Below, piece by piece: positions 8,149-15,696 of a stretch of 44,401 bases of DNA. Within the stretch, counting starts at the first letter, position 1. Every line of letters begins with the position of its first letter. The position numbers and the translations under genes were made by a program. The notes beneath the pieces were generated by a model that ran no database searches, had not been told where the DNA came from, and was given only the letters and a program-made list of their open reading frames with translations. The DNA comes from an uncultured Roseateles sp. Lineage in GTDB: Bacteria > Pseudomonadota > Gammaproteobacteria > Burkholderiales > Burkholderiaceae. The DNA is taken from positions 1 through 44,401 of the forward strand of contig CAMPJJ010000041.1 in assembly GCA_946886855.1 (NCBI GenBank), written 5' to 3'.

Positions 8149-8859
8149 ATGACGGACCTGTTCAGCTTTCCCATCACGAAGAAGTGGCCCGCGCAGCACC
8201 CCGAGCGCCTTCAGCTGTACTCGCTGCCGACGCCCAACGGCGTGAAGGTGTCTATCGCGCTCGAAGAATTGGGTCTGGCTTATGAGCCGCATCTCGTGAG
8301 CTTCCAGACCGATGACCAGCTCACGCCCGAGTTCCTGTCGCTGAATCCGAACAACAAGATCCCCGCGATCATCGATCCGGACGGGCCCGGGGGCGAGCCG
8401 CTGCCGTTGTTCGAGTCCGGCGCCATCCTGGTCTACCTCGCGGAAAAGACCGGCAAGCTGATCCCGCAAGACCCGGCACGTCGCTACGAGACGCTGCAGT
8501 GGGTGATGTTCCAGATGGGCGGCATCGGGCCGATGTTCGGCCAGGTGGGCTTCTTCCACAAATTCGCCGGCAAGGACTTCGAGGACAAGCGGCCGCGCGA
8601 TCGCTACCTCAATGAATCGAAGCGCCTGCTGGGCGTGCTCGAGCAGCGCCTGACCGGCCGCGGCTGGATCATGGGCGATGAGTACACCATCGCCGACATC
8701 GCGATCTGGCCGTGGGTCAACAACCTGGTGGGCTTCTACGGCGCGGGCGACCTGGTCGACTTCAGCGAGTTAAAGAACATTCAGCGCGTGCTGGAAGCCT
8801 TCCTGGCGCGCGACGCGGTCAAGCGCGGGCTGAACATCCCGGCGCGTCCGGCGGCCTGA
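8149..8859 (+). CDS. Glutathione S-transferase family protein, YfcG/YghU-like
   Basis: Predicted 236 residues. The N-terminal thioredoxin-fold domain carries LYSLPTPNGVKVSIALEELGL, with Thr28 and Asn30 in the position of the active-site Thr/Asn of the Nu-class enzymes YfcG and YghU rather than a catalytic Ser or Cys. NPNNKIPAIIDPDG gives the cis-Pro, and LFESGAILVYLAEK is the glutathione-binding Glu-Ser. The helical C-terminal domain has YTIADIAIWPWVNN. Nu-class proteins typically show disulfide reductase activity on glutathione disulfides; the substrate here is not known. The start is at the ATG before TDLFSF; an upstream in-frame ATG would add 24 unlikely residues. A strong terminator follows. 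Confidence 0.88.
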   Translation: MTDLFSFPITKKWPAQHPERLQLYSLPTPNGVKVSIALEELGLAYEPHLVSFQTDDQLTPEFLSLNPNNKIPAIIDPDGPGGEPLPLFESGAILVYLAEKTGKLIPQDPARRYETLQWVMFQMGGIGPMFGQVGFFHKFAGKDFEDKRPRDRYLNESKRLLGVLEQRLTGRGWIMGDEYTIADIAIWPWVNNLVGFYGAGDLVDFSELKNIQRVLEAFLARDAVKRGLNIPARPAA

Positions 8860-8920
8860 GCAGGCCCTTGTAGGGACGCCTTGAGAAAGGCCGTTCTCTC
8901 CACGTAGGCGATCTGAGATT

Positions 8921-8949
8921 GACGCGCCCTGTTGGGCGCGTCGTTTTTT
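8921..8949 (+). terminator. Rho-independent terminator after the GST gene
   Basis: A perfect nine-base stem GACGCGCCC (8921-8929) / GGGCGCGTC (8934-8942) with a TGTT loop is followed by G and six T. It lies 61 bases after the GST stop and 115 bases before the ATPase gene, separating the two transcription units. Confidence 0.92.
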
Positions 8950-9064
8950 GTCGCCGGTCGGCGATCCTGCTTGCTAGATAATCCTCTGCGCAGTCGGGGG
9001 CTGGTCGCGAGGAGGGGTGCGATAGGTGCCTCGGCGTCGCCTGAGATGAACCTACGGAGCCCAC

Positions 9065-10339
9065 ATGTACCTTCGAAAGTTGGAACTCACAAATTTTCGG
9101 GCGTTTCCAACGTTGGAATGGTCCCTCAACGAAGGTGAAGAGGCTGGCTGGCACGTGTTGATCGGGCCGAACGGTTCCGGTAAATCCGGTTTCCTACGTG
9201 CTATCGCCATCGCGCTGACGGGCTCGACGGAGTTCACCGCTGCTCGCCGGCCGACAGCCGATTTCATCCGAAATGCCCCGAACGTCTCCAAGGCGGACAT
9301 CGGAATTGATCTCAGTCAAACCGCTGGGTGGGATGTCTGGGAAGGGCAAGGGCGAACGGCCACGGGGCTGATCAAAGCTTCAGTCACCTTGTCCGCTGAT
9401 GGCTCCATCAAGTCTTCGGCTGGCAAGCATGCACCGCGCACACTTTGGGGAAACGGGCGAGGCTGGTTCTCGGCCGCTTTTGGGCCCATGCGGAGGTTTA
9501 CGGGGGGCAATCTTGAGAACGTTCGATTGTTCAGCGGCTATCCAAGACTCGCCAGGCATCTGAGCATCTTTGGAGAGGACGTGGCACTCACGGAAGCACT
9601 TGAATGGCTACGCCAACTTCGCTTCAAGGAGTTGGAACGGTCCAGTCAGAACGGACCAGCAAGAGGCTTGCTGCACAACGTTCGTGATTTCGTGAATCAG
9701 GACGGGTTTCTGCCGCACTCCGCAAAGCTGAGCGAGGTCAATTCAGACGCCATCACGTTCGAGGATGGCAACGGTATCGCGGTTCCCGTTGTTGAACTCA
9801 GTGACGGCTATCGAGCCGTCCTGTCGATGACGTTTGAACTCATCCGGCTCATGGCGCAACGCTATGGAGAGGACGGCCTGTTCTCACCTGACGCGACACA
9901 AGTGCTCGCACCAGGCATTGTGTTGATTGATGAGATAGATGCCCATTTGCATCCCTCTTGGCAGCGGGAAATCGGTCCATGGTTGACCAAGCTGTTCCCG
10001 AAGCTCCAGTTTATCGTGACGACGCATTCACCCTATGTGTGTCAGACAGCGGTGCAGGGGTCCGTCTGGGCTCTTCCCGCTCCCGGTAGCGACGCTCAAC
10101 TCCATCGACTGGAGGGAGAGCAACTGACGCGAGTGCTGTATGGAGACGTCCTTCATGTCCTCAACAGCGAGGCATTTGGAGGACTTCCCGGTCGTTCAGA
10201 ACATGCTGTTCACATGCTTGATCGATTGGCCCAACTCAATCGTCGTCAGGATCGCGGTCAACTGTCTCAACCTGAATCGGCTGAGCGCGAAGATTTGGAA
10301 ATCACACTGGCTCCGGTCGTGAGCGGGGAGGCCAATTGA
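9065..10339 (+). CDS. AAA/SMC-like ATPase, Septu PtuA-like
   Basis: Predicted 424 residues. Walker A GPNGSGKS is at 34-41 after an N-terminal LTNFRAF typical of RecF/SMC-like AAA_21 or AAA_23 proteins. GWFSAAFGPMRRFTGG lies in the lid region. An ABC-signature-like LSDGYR is at 245-250, Walker B LIDEID at 287-292 with HLHPSWQ after it, and a switch histidine in TTHSP (319-323). This is the ATPase architecture of PtuA in Septu defence systems and related ATPase-HNH modules. It overlaps the HNH gene by 4 bases, so the two are translationally coupled. GGAG lies 5 bases before the ATG. GC is lower than in the flanking genes, suggesting transfer. The defence role is an inference; a stand-alone OLD-like ATPase is the main alternative. 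Confidence 0.82.
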   Translation: MYLRKLELTNFRAFPTLEWSLNEGEEAGWHVLIGPNGSGKSGFLRAIAIALTGSTEFTAARRPTADFIRNAPNVSKADIGIDLSQTAGWDVWEGQGRTATGLIKASVTLSADGSIKSSAGKHAPRTLWGNGRGWFSAAFGPMRRFTGGNLENVRLFSGYPRLARHLSIFGEDVALTEALEWLRQLRFKELERSSQNGPARGLLHNVRDFVNQDGFLPHSAKLSEVNSDAITFEDGNGIAVPVVELSDGYRAVLSMTFELIRLMAQRYGEDGLFSPDATQVLAPGIVLIDEIDAHLHPSWQREIGPWLTKLFPKLQFIVTTHSPYVCQTAVQGSVWALPAPGSDAQLHRLEGEQLTRVLYGDVLHVLNSEAFGGLPGRSEHAVHMLDRLAQLNRRQDRGQLSQPESAEREDLEITLAPVVSGEAN

Positions 10340-11139
10340 TATCGGTGTCGGGCACCCAGTTGGATCACGCGACTTCCGCCGGGCTTCAGCAGCTTCAGTC
10401 GGGAATCGATGGTCTGTTGGATTACGAGACCCAGGTGGCTCGTGCCAAGGCAAGTTGGGACCAGAAGCCAACTGCGTTGTTTGGTCGCCTCAAAGACACC
10501 TTGGCTGCAATGTGCAGTGGGAACCGGCGATGTGTCTACTGCGAAGACTCGCTGGCCGATGAAATCGAGCATATGCGGCCAAAGGACCTTTTTCCTGAGC
10601 AGGCGTATGTTTGGGACAACTACGTTCTGGCTTGCGGCCCGTGCAACGGTCCCAAGAACAACCGCTTTGCAGTACTGGCTCCCGACGATGCGCTGGTCGA
10701 CATTACGCGCAAGCGAGGAGCAGCAGTTCAACGTCCTGTGACGGGTCGCTATGCTCTGATTGATCCTCGCGTCGAGAATCCGCTGGATCTTCTTTGGCTG
10801 GATTTCCGCACTTGGCGATACGTGGCCAACACGGAAGACGAAAACTCTGTGCTCGCCAAACGAGCGAGTTACACCATCGATGTCCTTGGACTGAACAAGC
10901 GCGACGATCTGGTGCGTGGAAGGAAGGCCGCCTTCTCAAACTTCCAGTCGCGTTTGGAAAGCTGGATTGAGCATCGCGTCAATTGGTCTGAGGAGCGCAA
11001 GACGTCTTTCATTGAAGACGTACGGATGGAACGTTTTCGAGGTGTGTGGGCCCGGATGAAGCGACATCGTCAGGATGTGCCGGTCCTGGCCGAGATCGGC
11101 GCCATGTTCGACGTCGCCCCTGAGGCGCTTGAATGGTGA
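10336..11139 (+). CDS. HNH endonuclease, Septu PtuB-like
   Basis: Predicted 267 residues. The HNH core is compact: CVYC (Cys66, Cys69), DEIEHMRPK with the catalytic-type His79, DNYVLACGPCNGPKNNRF with Cys100, Cys103 and Asn104. The two CxxC pairs should hold a structural zinc. This pattern resembles the TIGR02646/PtuB group encoded beside AAA ATPases. The remaining 150 residues are helical with no recognised domain. The start is a TTG overlapping the TGA of the ATPase gene; GGGGAGG 4-5 bases upstream supports it, and a GTG three codons later is the alternative. In known Septu systems the nuclease acts together with the ATPase; that role here is inferred. Confidence 0.83.
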   Translation: MISVSGTQLDHATSAGLQQLQSGIDGLLDYETQVARAKASWDQKPTALFGRLKDTLAAMCSGNRRCVYCEDSLADEIEHMRPKDLFPEQAYVWDNYVLACGPCNGPKNNRFAVLAPDDALVDITRKRGAAVQRPVTGRYALIDPRVENPLDLLWLDFRTWRYVANTEDENSVLAKRASYTIDVLGLNKRDDLVRGRKAAFSNFQSRLESWIEHRVNWSEERKTSFIEDVRMERFRGVWARMKRHRQDVPVLAEIGAMFDVAPEALEW

Positions 11140-11234
11140 ACTGACCGCGAAGTCAGTCGCCGCCAACGACCCACCACATCCAAATCTGCGGTGAACCGTA
11201 GGCGGGAGTGTCCGGTTCGATGGAAAGGGGCAGT

Positions 11235-11483
11235 TCAGTAGTGCGGCGGCAACTCGTCCCGCAGCCCGCCCGTGCCATCGCCGCGGCCTTCGGGCACCTG
11301 CCGGCGCAGCTGCATGACCTCGCGCACCAGCGCGTCGATCTGCTCCTGCTGCTTCGCGACCTGCGCGTTCAGATGATCGACGAGGTCCTCGGCGAAGCTG
11401 GCCTTGATCTCCAGCTCCGTGACGCGGGCCTCGAGGACGCGAACCTCCTCGACAGGACCACCGTTGCGCGCGACCTCGCTCAT
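11235..11483 (-). CDS. slyX: SlyX family protein
   Basis: Predicted 82 residues. It is a short coiled-coil protein with RVTELEIKASFAEDLVDHLNAQVAKQQEQIDALVREVMQL and the usual C-terminal ELPPHY. Its function in the cell is not established. The start codon overlaps the stop of the DUF885 peptidase gene as ATGA, so the pair is translationally coupled. The frame continues upstream inside the peptidase gene, but that part is only a shadow of it. Confidence 0.9.
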   Translation of the reverse strand: MSEVARNGGPVEEVRVLEARVTELEIKASFAEDLVDHLNAQVAKQQEQIDALVREVMQLRRQVPEGRGDGTGGLRDELPPHY

Positions 11484-13339
11484 GGCGCCGCCTTCGCCAC
11501 CGGCTGCGACATCAGGTCCGCGATCACCGACACCGGCGCGTTCCCGTAGCTCAGGAACTGCTCGTGGAAGGCCTTCAGCTGGAAGTCCTTGCCCAGCGCC
11601 TGCTGGCGCTGTCCGCGCAGCTCCATGATGTCGCTGTAGCCGCTGAAGTAGCTCGTCAGCTGCACCGAGGTCAGCTGCACCCGACGCCACTTCTCGCGCG
11701 CCTCGCGCTCCGTCTGGAAGGCTTGTCGCTGCAGCAGGTCCAGCGCCTGCGCCTCGGTCATGCCCAGCACGTGCACGTTGTAGTCCAGGATGGTGTTGGT
11801 GACGCTGCGCAGGTTCCACTTGCCCCACATCAGCCACATCTCCGGCGCGTTCCCGCCGTAGCCGGACTCCAGCATCATCCGCTCGCCGTAGACCGCCCAG
11901 CCCTCGACCATCGCGCCGTTGCCGAACAGCGTCTTCACCAGCGACGGCGACTTGTTCGCATGCACCAGCTGCGTGTAGTGGCCCGGCACCGCCTCATGGA
12001 TGTTGAGGATCTGCAGGATCCAGCGGTTGTACTCGCGCAGCGAGCTTTCCGCCTGTTCCGGGGTCAGGTCGTCCAGCGGCGTGACGTTGTAGTAAGTGCG
12101 GTCCTGCGGCCGGTAGGGACCGGGCGCCTCGATGCCGGCGCCGGCCACGCCGCGCTGGTAGACCGGCGTCTCGCGCACGATCAGCGGCTTGCTCGCATCC
12201 TGCGTCAGCAGGTCGTGCTCGGTGATCCAGCGCTCCAGCTGCGGGATCTGCGCGCGGATCTCCTTGACGAAGTCCTCGCGCCTGACGTGCTGCTCGCTCA
12301 GCTTGCCGATCACCGCGCCGATGCGGGCGAAGCGGTCCTCCGGCTTGGGCGCGTCGCCCATGGTCTGCGCCCACAGCTGGTCGGAAAGCTGCGCCATCTG
12401 TGTCAGCAGCGCCTCGCGCGCCTTCAATGCGCGCTGGTACATCTGCTCGGCCGAATGCACCGACTGGATGTCGTAGCGGAACTTCTGCTCGTACAGCGCC
12501 TGGCCCAGGCGGAAGCTGCGCGCCTTGCCGCTGGCCTTGCCGTCGGCCAGCAACTGCTGGAGCTGTGTGCGGTAGCCCTCGACGGCGGTCTTCGCGCCGT
12601 CGATCCGGGCCAGCAGCTGCTTGCGTTCCGCGTCGGTCAACGACGCGGCGTCAGCGCCTTGTGCGGCCTTGGCGACTTCATCCAGCACGCTGAGCACGCC
12701 CGGCGCCTGGTCGATCGCCAGCTGGGTGTGCTCCAGCGTCGGCTGCTTCAGCAGCGCCGCGCCGGCACGGTAGTACGCCGGCACCAGCGCCAGCCGCGCC
12801 GAGATCGTCTTCAGCCGCGCCGGCAAGGGCGCGTAGTCCGTCGCGAGGATGTAGTCGATCGGGCCGGCGATGTTGAGGAAGGAAGGGTTCCACTCGTACT
12901 CGCGCAGCTCGGTCAGCTGGAAGCGGTCGCTGCGCAGCTTGTTGAGCAGCTGGCCGAGGTCGGTGCGCGAGGCCGCGCTCAGCGTCTTCGCATCGACGGC
13001 CTCGAAGCGCTTGAGCCAGTCGGTCGCGAAGCTCAGCGAATGGGCGCGCATCGCGCGGTCCGGCGCGGGCAGCTCGGCGGCGTATTCATAACGGCCGGCG
13101 CCGATGGCGGCGTCCGGGTCCAGGCGCCAGAGCGCCTCGATGTAGTCGTTGGCGAGGCGCTGGAAGCGCGTGTCGGCGTCCAGGGTCTGGTCCGGCGCGA
13201 GCTTGATGACGCCGCGCGTCGGCTTGGGCATGTCGCCGGCGGGGGCGGCGAGGGCGGCACCGGCGGACAGCGCGACCAGGCTGGTCAGCGCGGCCACGGC
13301 CAGCACGGAGAGGGAAGGTCGGGTGGAGCGATTCATCAT
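11480..13339 (-). CDS. DUF885 family exported metallopeptidase-like protein
   Basis: Predicted 619 residues. The signal peptide MMNRSTRPSLSVLAVAALTSLVALSAGAALA has likely cleavage after ALA. The body is largely helical and carries HEAVPGHYTQ (about residues 448-457), an HExxxGH zinc motif, followed some 25 residues later by MVEGWAVYGER, which would supply the Glu ligand. These are hallmarks of DUF885, a gluzincin-like family. Substrates are unknown for most members. It lies 38 bases downstream of feoB on the same strand and overlaps slyX by 4 bases, so it may be cotranscribed with the iron-uptake genes. A second in-frame Met immediately follows the chosen start. Confidence 0.88.
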   Translation of the reverse strand: MMNRSTRPSLSVLAVAALTSLVALSAGAALAAPAGDMPKPTRGVIKLAPDQTLDADTRFQRLANDYIEALWRLDPDAAIGAGRYEYAAELPAPDRAMRAHSLSFATDWLKRFEAVDAKTLSAASRTDLGQLLNKLRSDRFQLTELREYEWNPSFLNIAGPIDYILATDYAPLPARLKTISARLALVPAYYRAGAALLKQPTLEHTQLAIDQAPGVLSVLDEVAKAAQGADAASLTDAERKQLLARIDGAKTAVEGYRTQLQQLLADGKASGKARSFRLGQALYEQKFRYDIQSVHSAEQMYQRALKAREALLTQMAQLSDQLWAQTMGDAPKPEDRFARIGAVIGKLSEQHVRREDFVKEIRAQIPQLERWITEHDLLTQDASKPLIVRETPVYQRGVAGAGIEAPGPYRPQDRTYYNVTPLDDLTPEQAESSLREYNRWILQILNIHEAVPGHYTQLVHANKSPSLVKTLFGNGAMVEGWAVYGERMMLESGYGGNAPEMWLMWGKWNLRSVTNTILDYNVHVLGMTEAQALDLLQRQAFQTEREAREKWRRVQLTSVQLTSYFSGYSDIMELRGQRQQALGKDFQLKAFHEQFLSYGNAPVSVIADLMSQPVAKAAP

Positions 13340-13377
13340 GGGGCGCGAGCATAGCCCGGCCCCGGTCAAATCCGCGT

Positions 13378-15240
13378 TCAGGTCAACAGCCAGCGGCTCA
13401 CGTGGAAGGTCAGCCAGGACGCGACATATGCGAGGACGAACAGGTAACTCAGCATGATCGCCGGGATCTTGTAGCCGCCGGTCTCGCGCTTGACCGCCGC
13501 GATCGTCGACAGGCACTGCGGCGCGAACACGAACCACGCCAGCAGCGAGAACGCCGTCGGCAGGCCCCAGGTCGATGCGATCAGCGGCGTCAGCGCCTGC
13601 GCGGCCTCGTCGCCGGTGGCCGACAGCGAGTACACCGTGCCCAGCGCGCTGACCGCGATCTCGCGCGCGGCCATGCCCGGCACCAGCGCCAGGCTGATCT
13701 GCCAGTTGAAGCCGATCGGCTCGAAGATCGTCGCCAGGCCGCGGCCCAGGTAGCCGGCGAAGCTGTACTCGATCGCCGGGCCGGTCGCGCCCTCGGGCGC
13801 GCCGGGGAAGGTCGACAGCACCCACAGCAGCAGCGTCAGCGCCAGGATGATGCCGCCCACGCGCTTGATGAAGATCTCCGCGCGCTGCAGCAGCCCGATC
13901 GCCACGTTGCGCGCATGCGGCCAGTGGTAGCTGGGCAGCTCCATCATCAGCGGCCGCACCTGGCGGCCCGCGTTCGTGAAGCGCTTCAGCACCCAGGCCA
14001 CCGCCATCGCCGCGATGATGCCGGCGAAGTAGAGGACGAACAGCACCAGGCCCTGCAGCTCGATGCCGCCCCACAGCTCGCGCTGCGGGATGAAGGCGCC
14101 GATCAGCAGCGCGTACACCGGCAGCCGCGCCGAGCAGGTCATCAGCGGCGCGATCAGGATGGTCACCAGCCGGTCGCGCGGGCTCGCGATCGAGCGCGTC
14201 GCCATGATCCCCGGGATCGCGCAGGCGAAACTCGACAGCAGCGGGATGAAGCTGCGGCCCGACAGGCCCACCGAGCCCATCAGCCGGTCCAGCAGGAAGG
14301 CCGCGCGCGGCAGGTAGCCGGACTCCTCCAGCAGCAGGATGAAGAAGAACAGGATCAGGATCTGCGGCAGGAACACCAGCACGCCGCCGACGCCCGCGAT
14401 CAGGCCGTCCACGACCAGGCTGCGCAGATGGCCCTCGGGCAGCAGCGCGCCGGCCTGCTCGCCCAGCCACGCGGTGCCGGCCTCGATCCAGCCCATCGGC
14501 GCCTCGGCCCAGGCGAACACCGCCTGGAACAGGAAGAACAGCAGCACCGCCAGCAGGATCGGCCCCAGCACCGGATGCAGCACGAAGCGGTCGACCTTGT
14601 CGCTGGGCAGCTCGCCCTGCAGCGTGTCGAGGCCCAGCGCCTTCAGGATGTGGTTGATGCGCGCGGTGTCCTCGCCTTCCGCGGTGACCGACTCGGTGCG
14701 CCAGCGCTCGGGCTCGTCCAGCACCGCGCGCAGGTCGTCGATGCCTTCGCCGTCGGTGGCCACGGTGCGGATCACCGGCACGCCCAGCAGGGTGCTGAGC
14801 TTGTGCGTGTCGATGTGGATGCCGCGGCGCTGCGCCAGGTCCGCCATGTTCAACGCGACCACGCAGGGCAGGCCCTGGCGCTGCACCGACAGGAACAGGC
14901 GCAGGTTGCGGCGCAGGTTGGTCGCGTCCAGCACGCAGACGATCAGGTCGGGGCGCTTCTCGCCCTGCGCGCGGCCGGCCAGCACGTCGACGGTGACGCG
15001 CTCGTCCGGCGAGCGCGGATACAGCGAATAGGTGCCCGGCAGGTCCAGCACGCGCAGCAGTTTGCCGGCGGCGGTCTTGAGGCGGCCTTCCTTGCGCTCG
15101 ACGGTCACGCCGGCGTAGTTGGCGACCTTCTGGCGGCTGCCGGTCAGGCGGTTGAACAGGGCCGTCTTGCCGCAGTTGGGATTGCCCACCAGCGCCAGCA
15201 GCGGCCCGGCCGGGTGGATGTGGACGACGGACTCACGCAT
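13378..15240 (-). CDS. feoB: Ferrous iron transport protein B
   Basis: Predicted 620 residues. The N-terminal GTPase domain has G1 GNPNCGKT (19-26), G3 DLPG (66-69), G4 NMAD (131-134), and the YAGVTVE switch I region. A helical linker follows, then about eight membrane segments containing the Feo core motifs LPQILILFFFILLLEESGYL, GRSFIPLLSSFACAIPGIMATR and FAPQCLSTIAAVKRE. It imports Fe(II) across the inner membrane. FeoB of E. coli is longer (773 residues); this length matches the shorter form common in betaproteobacteria. The start overlaps feoA by 8 bases. Confidence 0.96.
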   Translation of the reverse strand: MRESVVHIHPAGPLLALVGNPNCGKTALFNRLTGSRQKVANYAGVTVERKEGRLKTAAGKLLRVLDLPGTYSLYPRSPDERVTVDVLAGRAQGEKRPDLIVCVLDATNLRRNLRLFLSVQRQGLPCVVALNMADLAQRRGIHIDTHKLSTLLGVPVIRTVATDGEGIDDLRAVLDEPERWRTESVTAEGEDTARINHILKALGLDTLQGELPSDKVDRFVLHPVLGPILLAVLLFFLFQAVFAWAEAPMGWIEAGTAWLGEQAGALLPEGHLRSLVVDGLIAGVGGVLVFLPQILILFFFILLLEESGYLPRAAFLLDRLMGSVGLSGRSFIPLLSSFACAIPGIMATRSIASPRDRLVTILIAPLMTCSARLPVYALLIGAFIPQRELWGGIELQGLVLFVLYFAGIIAAMAVAWVLKRFTNAGRQVRPLMMELPSYHWPHARNVAIGLLQRAEIFIKRVGGIILALTLLLWVLSTFPGAPEGATGPAIEYSFAGYLGRGLATIFEPIGFNWQISLALVPGMAAREIAVSALGTVYSLSATGDEAAQALTPLIASTWGLPTAFSLLAWFVFAPQCLSTIAAVKRETGGYKIPAIMLSYLFVLAYVASWLTFHVSRWLLT

Positions 15241-15553
15241 GGGCGGCTCCTGCCTGTCCCGGGTTGGCTTCGGCCGAGGCCGTCAGGCCGCCGGACGCGG
15301 CGCCTTCGAGCTCCACGCAGGCCGCCTCGGCGCGGCGCAGCGCGAAGGTCGACTGGCCGATGCGCACCACCAGCGGATCGGCGCCGGGCATGGCGCGGGC
15401 CAGCACGGCGACGTGCTCGCCGGCGACGAAGCCCAGTTCCTCCAGCATCTGTTTCCATTCCGGCGCATGCGCCGGTGCCTGCAGCGCCTTGACGCGGTGC
15501 GCCTGACCGATGGCGGCCTGCGCGAGGGTGGGGACTGGGAGGACGGCGCTCAT
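15233..15553 (-). CDS. feoA: Ferrous iron transport protein A
   Basis: Predicted 106 residues. The SH3-like FeoA fold is recognisable from EELGFVAGEHVAVLARAMPGADPLVVRIGQSTFALRRAEAACVEL, in the order expected for the family. The N-terminal 25 residues and an Ala/Gly-rich C-terminal tail (from about residue 85) are extra compared with the 75-residue E. coli FeoA. FeoA is thought to act on FeoB from the cytoplasm. It is first in the feoAB unit, 54 bases downstream of a near-consensus Fur box. Confidence 0.92.
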   Translation of the reverse strand: MSAVLPVPTLAQAAIGQAHRVKALQAPAHAPEWKQMLEELGFVAGEHVAVLARAMPGADPLVVRIGQSTFALRRAEAACVELEGAASGGLTASAEANPGQAGAAHA

Positions 15554-15606
15554 GTCGTGGAGATCTCGGGAGGAGCCTGCAGGCTTGCGAAGCGAAAGAT
15601 TCTAAA

Positions 15607-15621
15607 TGATAGTGATTCTCA
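15607..15621 (-). promoter_or_regulatory. Fur box upstream of feoAB
   Basis: TGATAGTGATTCTCA matches the 15-base Fur core TGATAATNATTATCA at 13 positions or better. It lies 54 bases upstream of the feoA start in an otherwise GC-rich gap. Repression by Fe-Fur is the expected control for feoAB; a proximal promoter overlapping it is likely. Confidence 0.85.
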
Positions 15622-15696
15622 ACTTCCTTTGCAGAACCGGGGTGATGGTTCGGTGAACCCGAGGGCGGATGGCAATCCGCCCGCATCGAACAGCCG

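Noticed and set aside
8860..9064. Retron-type non-coding RNA ahead of the ATPase-HNH genes
   Set aside because: Some retrons use PtuA/PtuB effectors, but no reverse transcriptase is present anywhere nearby. The gap holds only a terminator and an AT patch (GATAAT at 8977-8982) that may be a -10.
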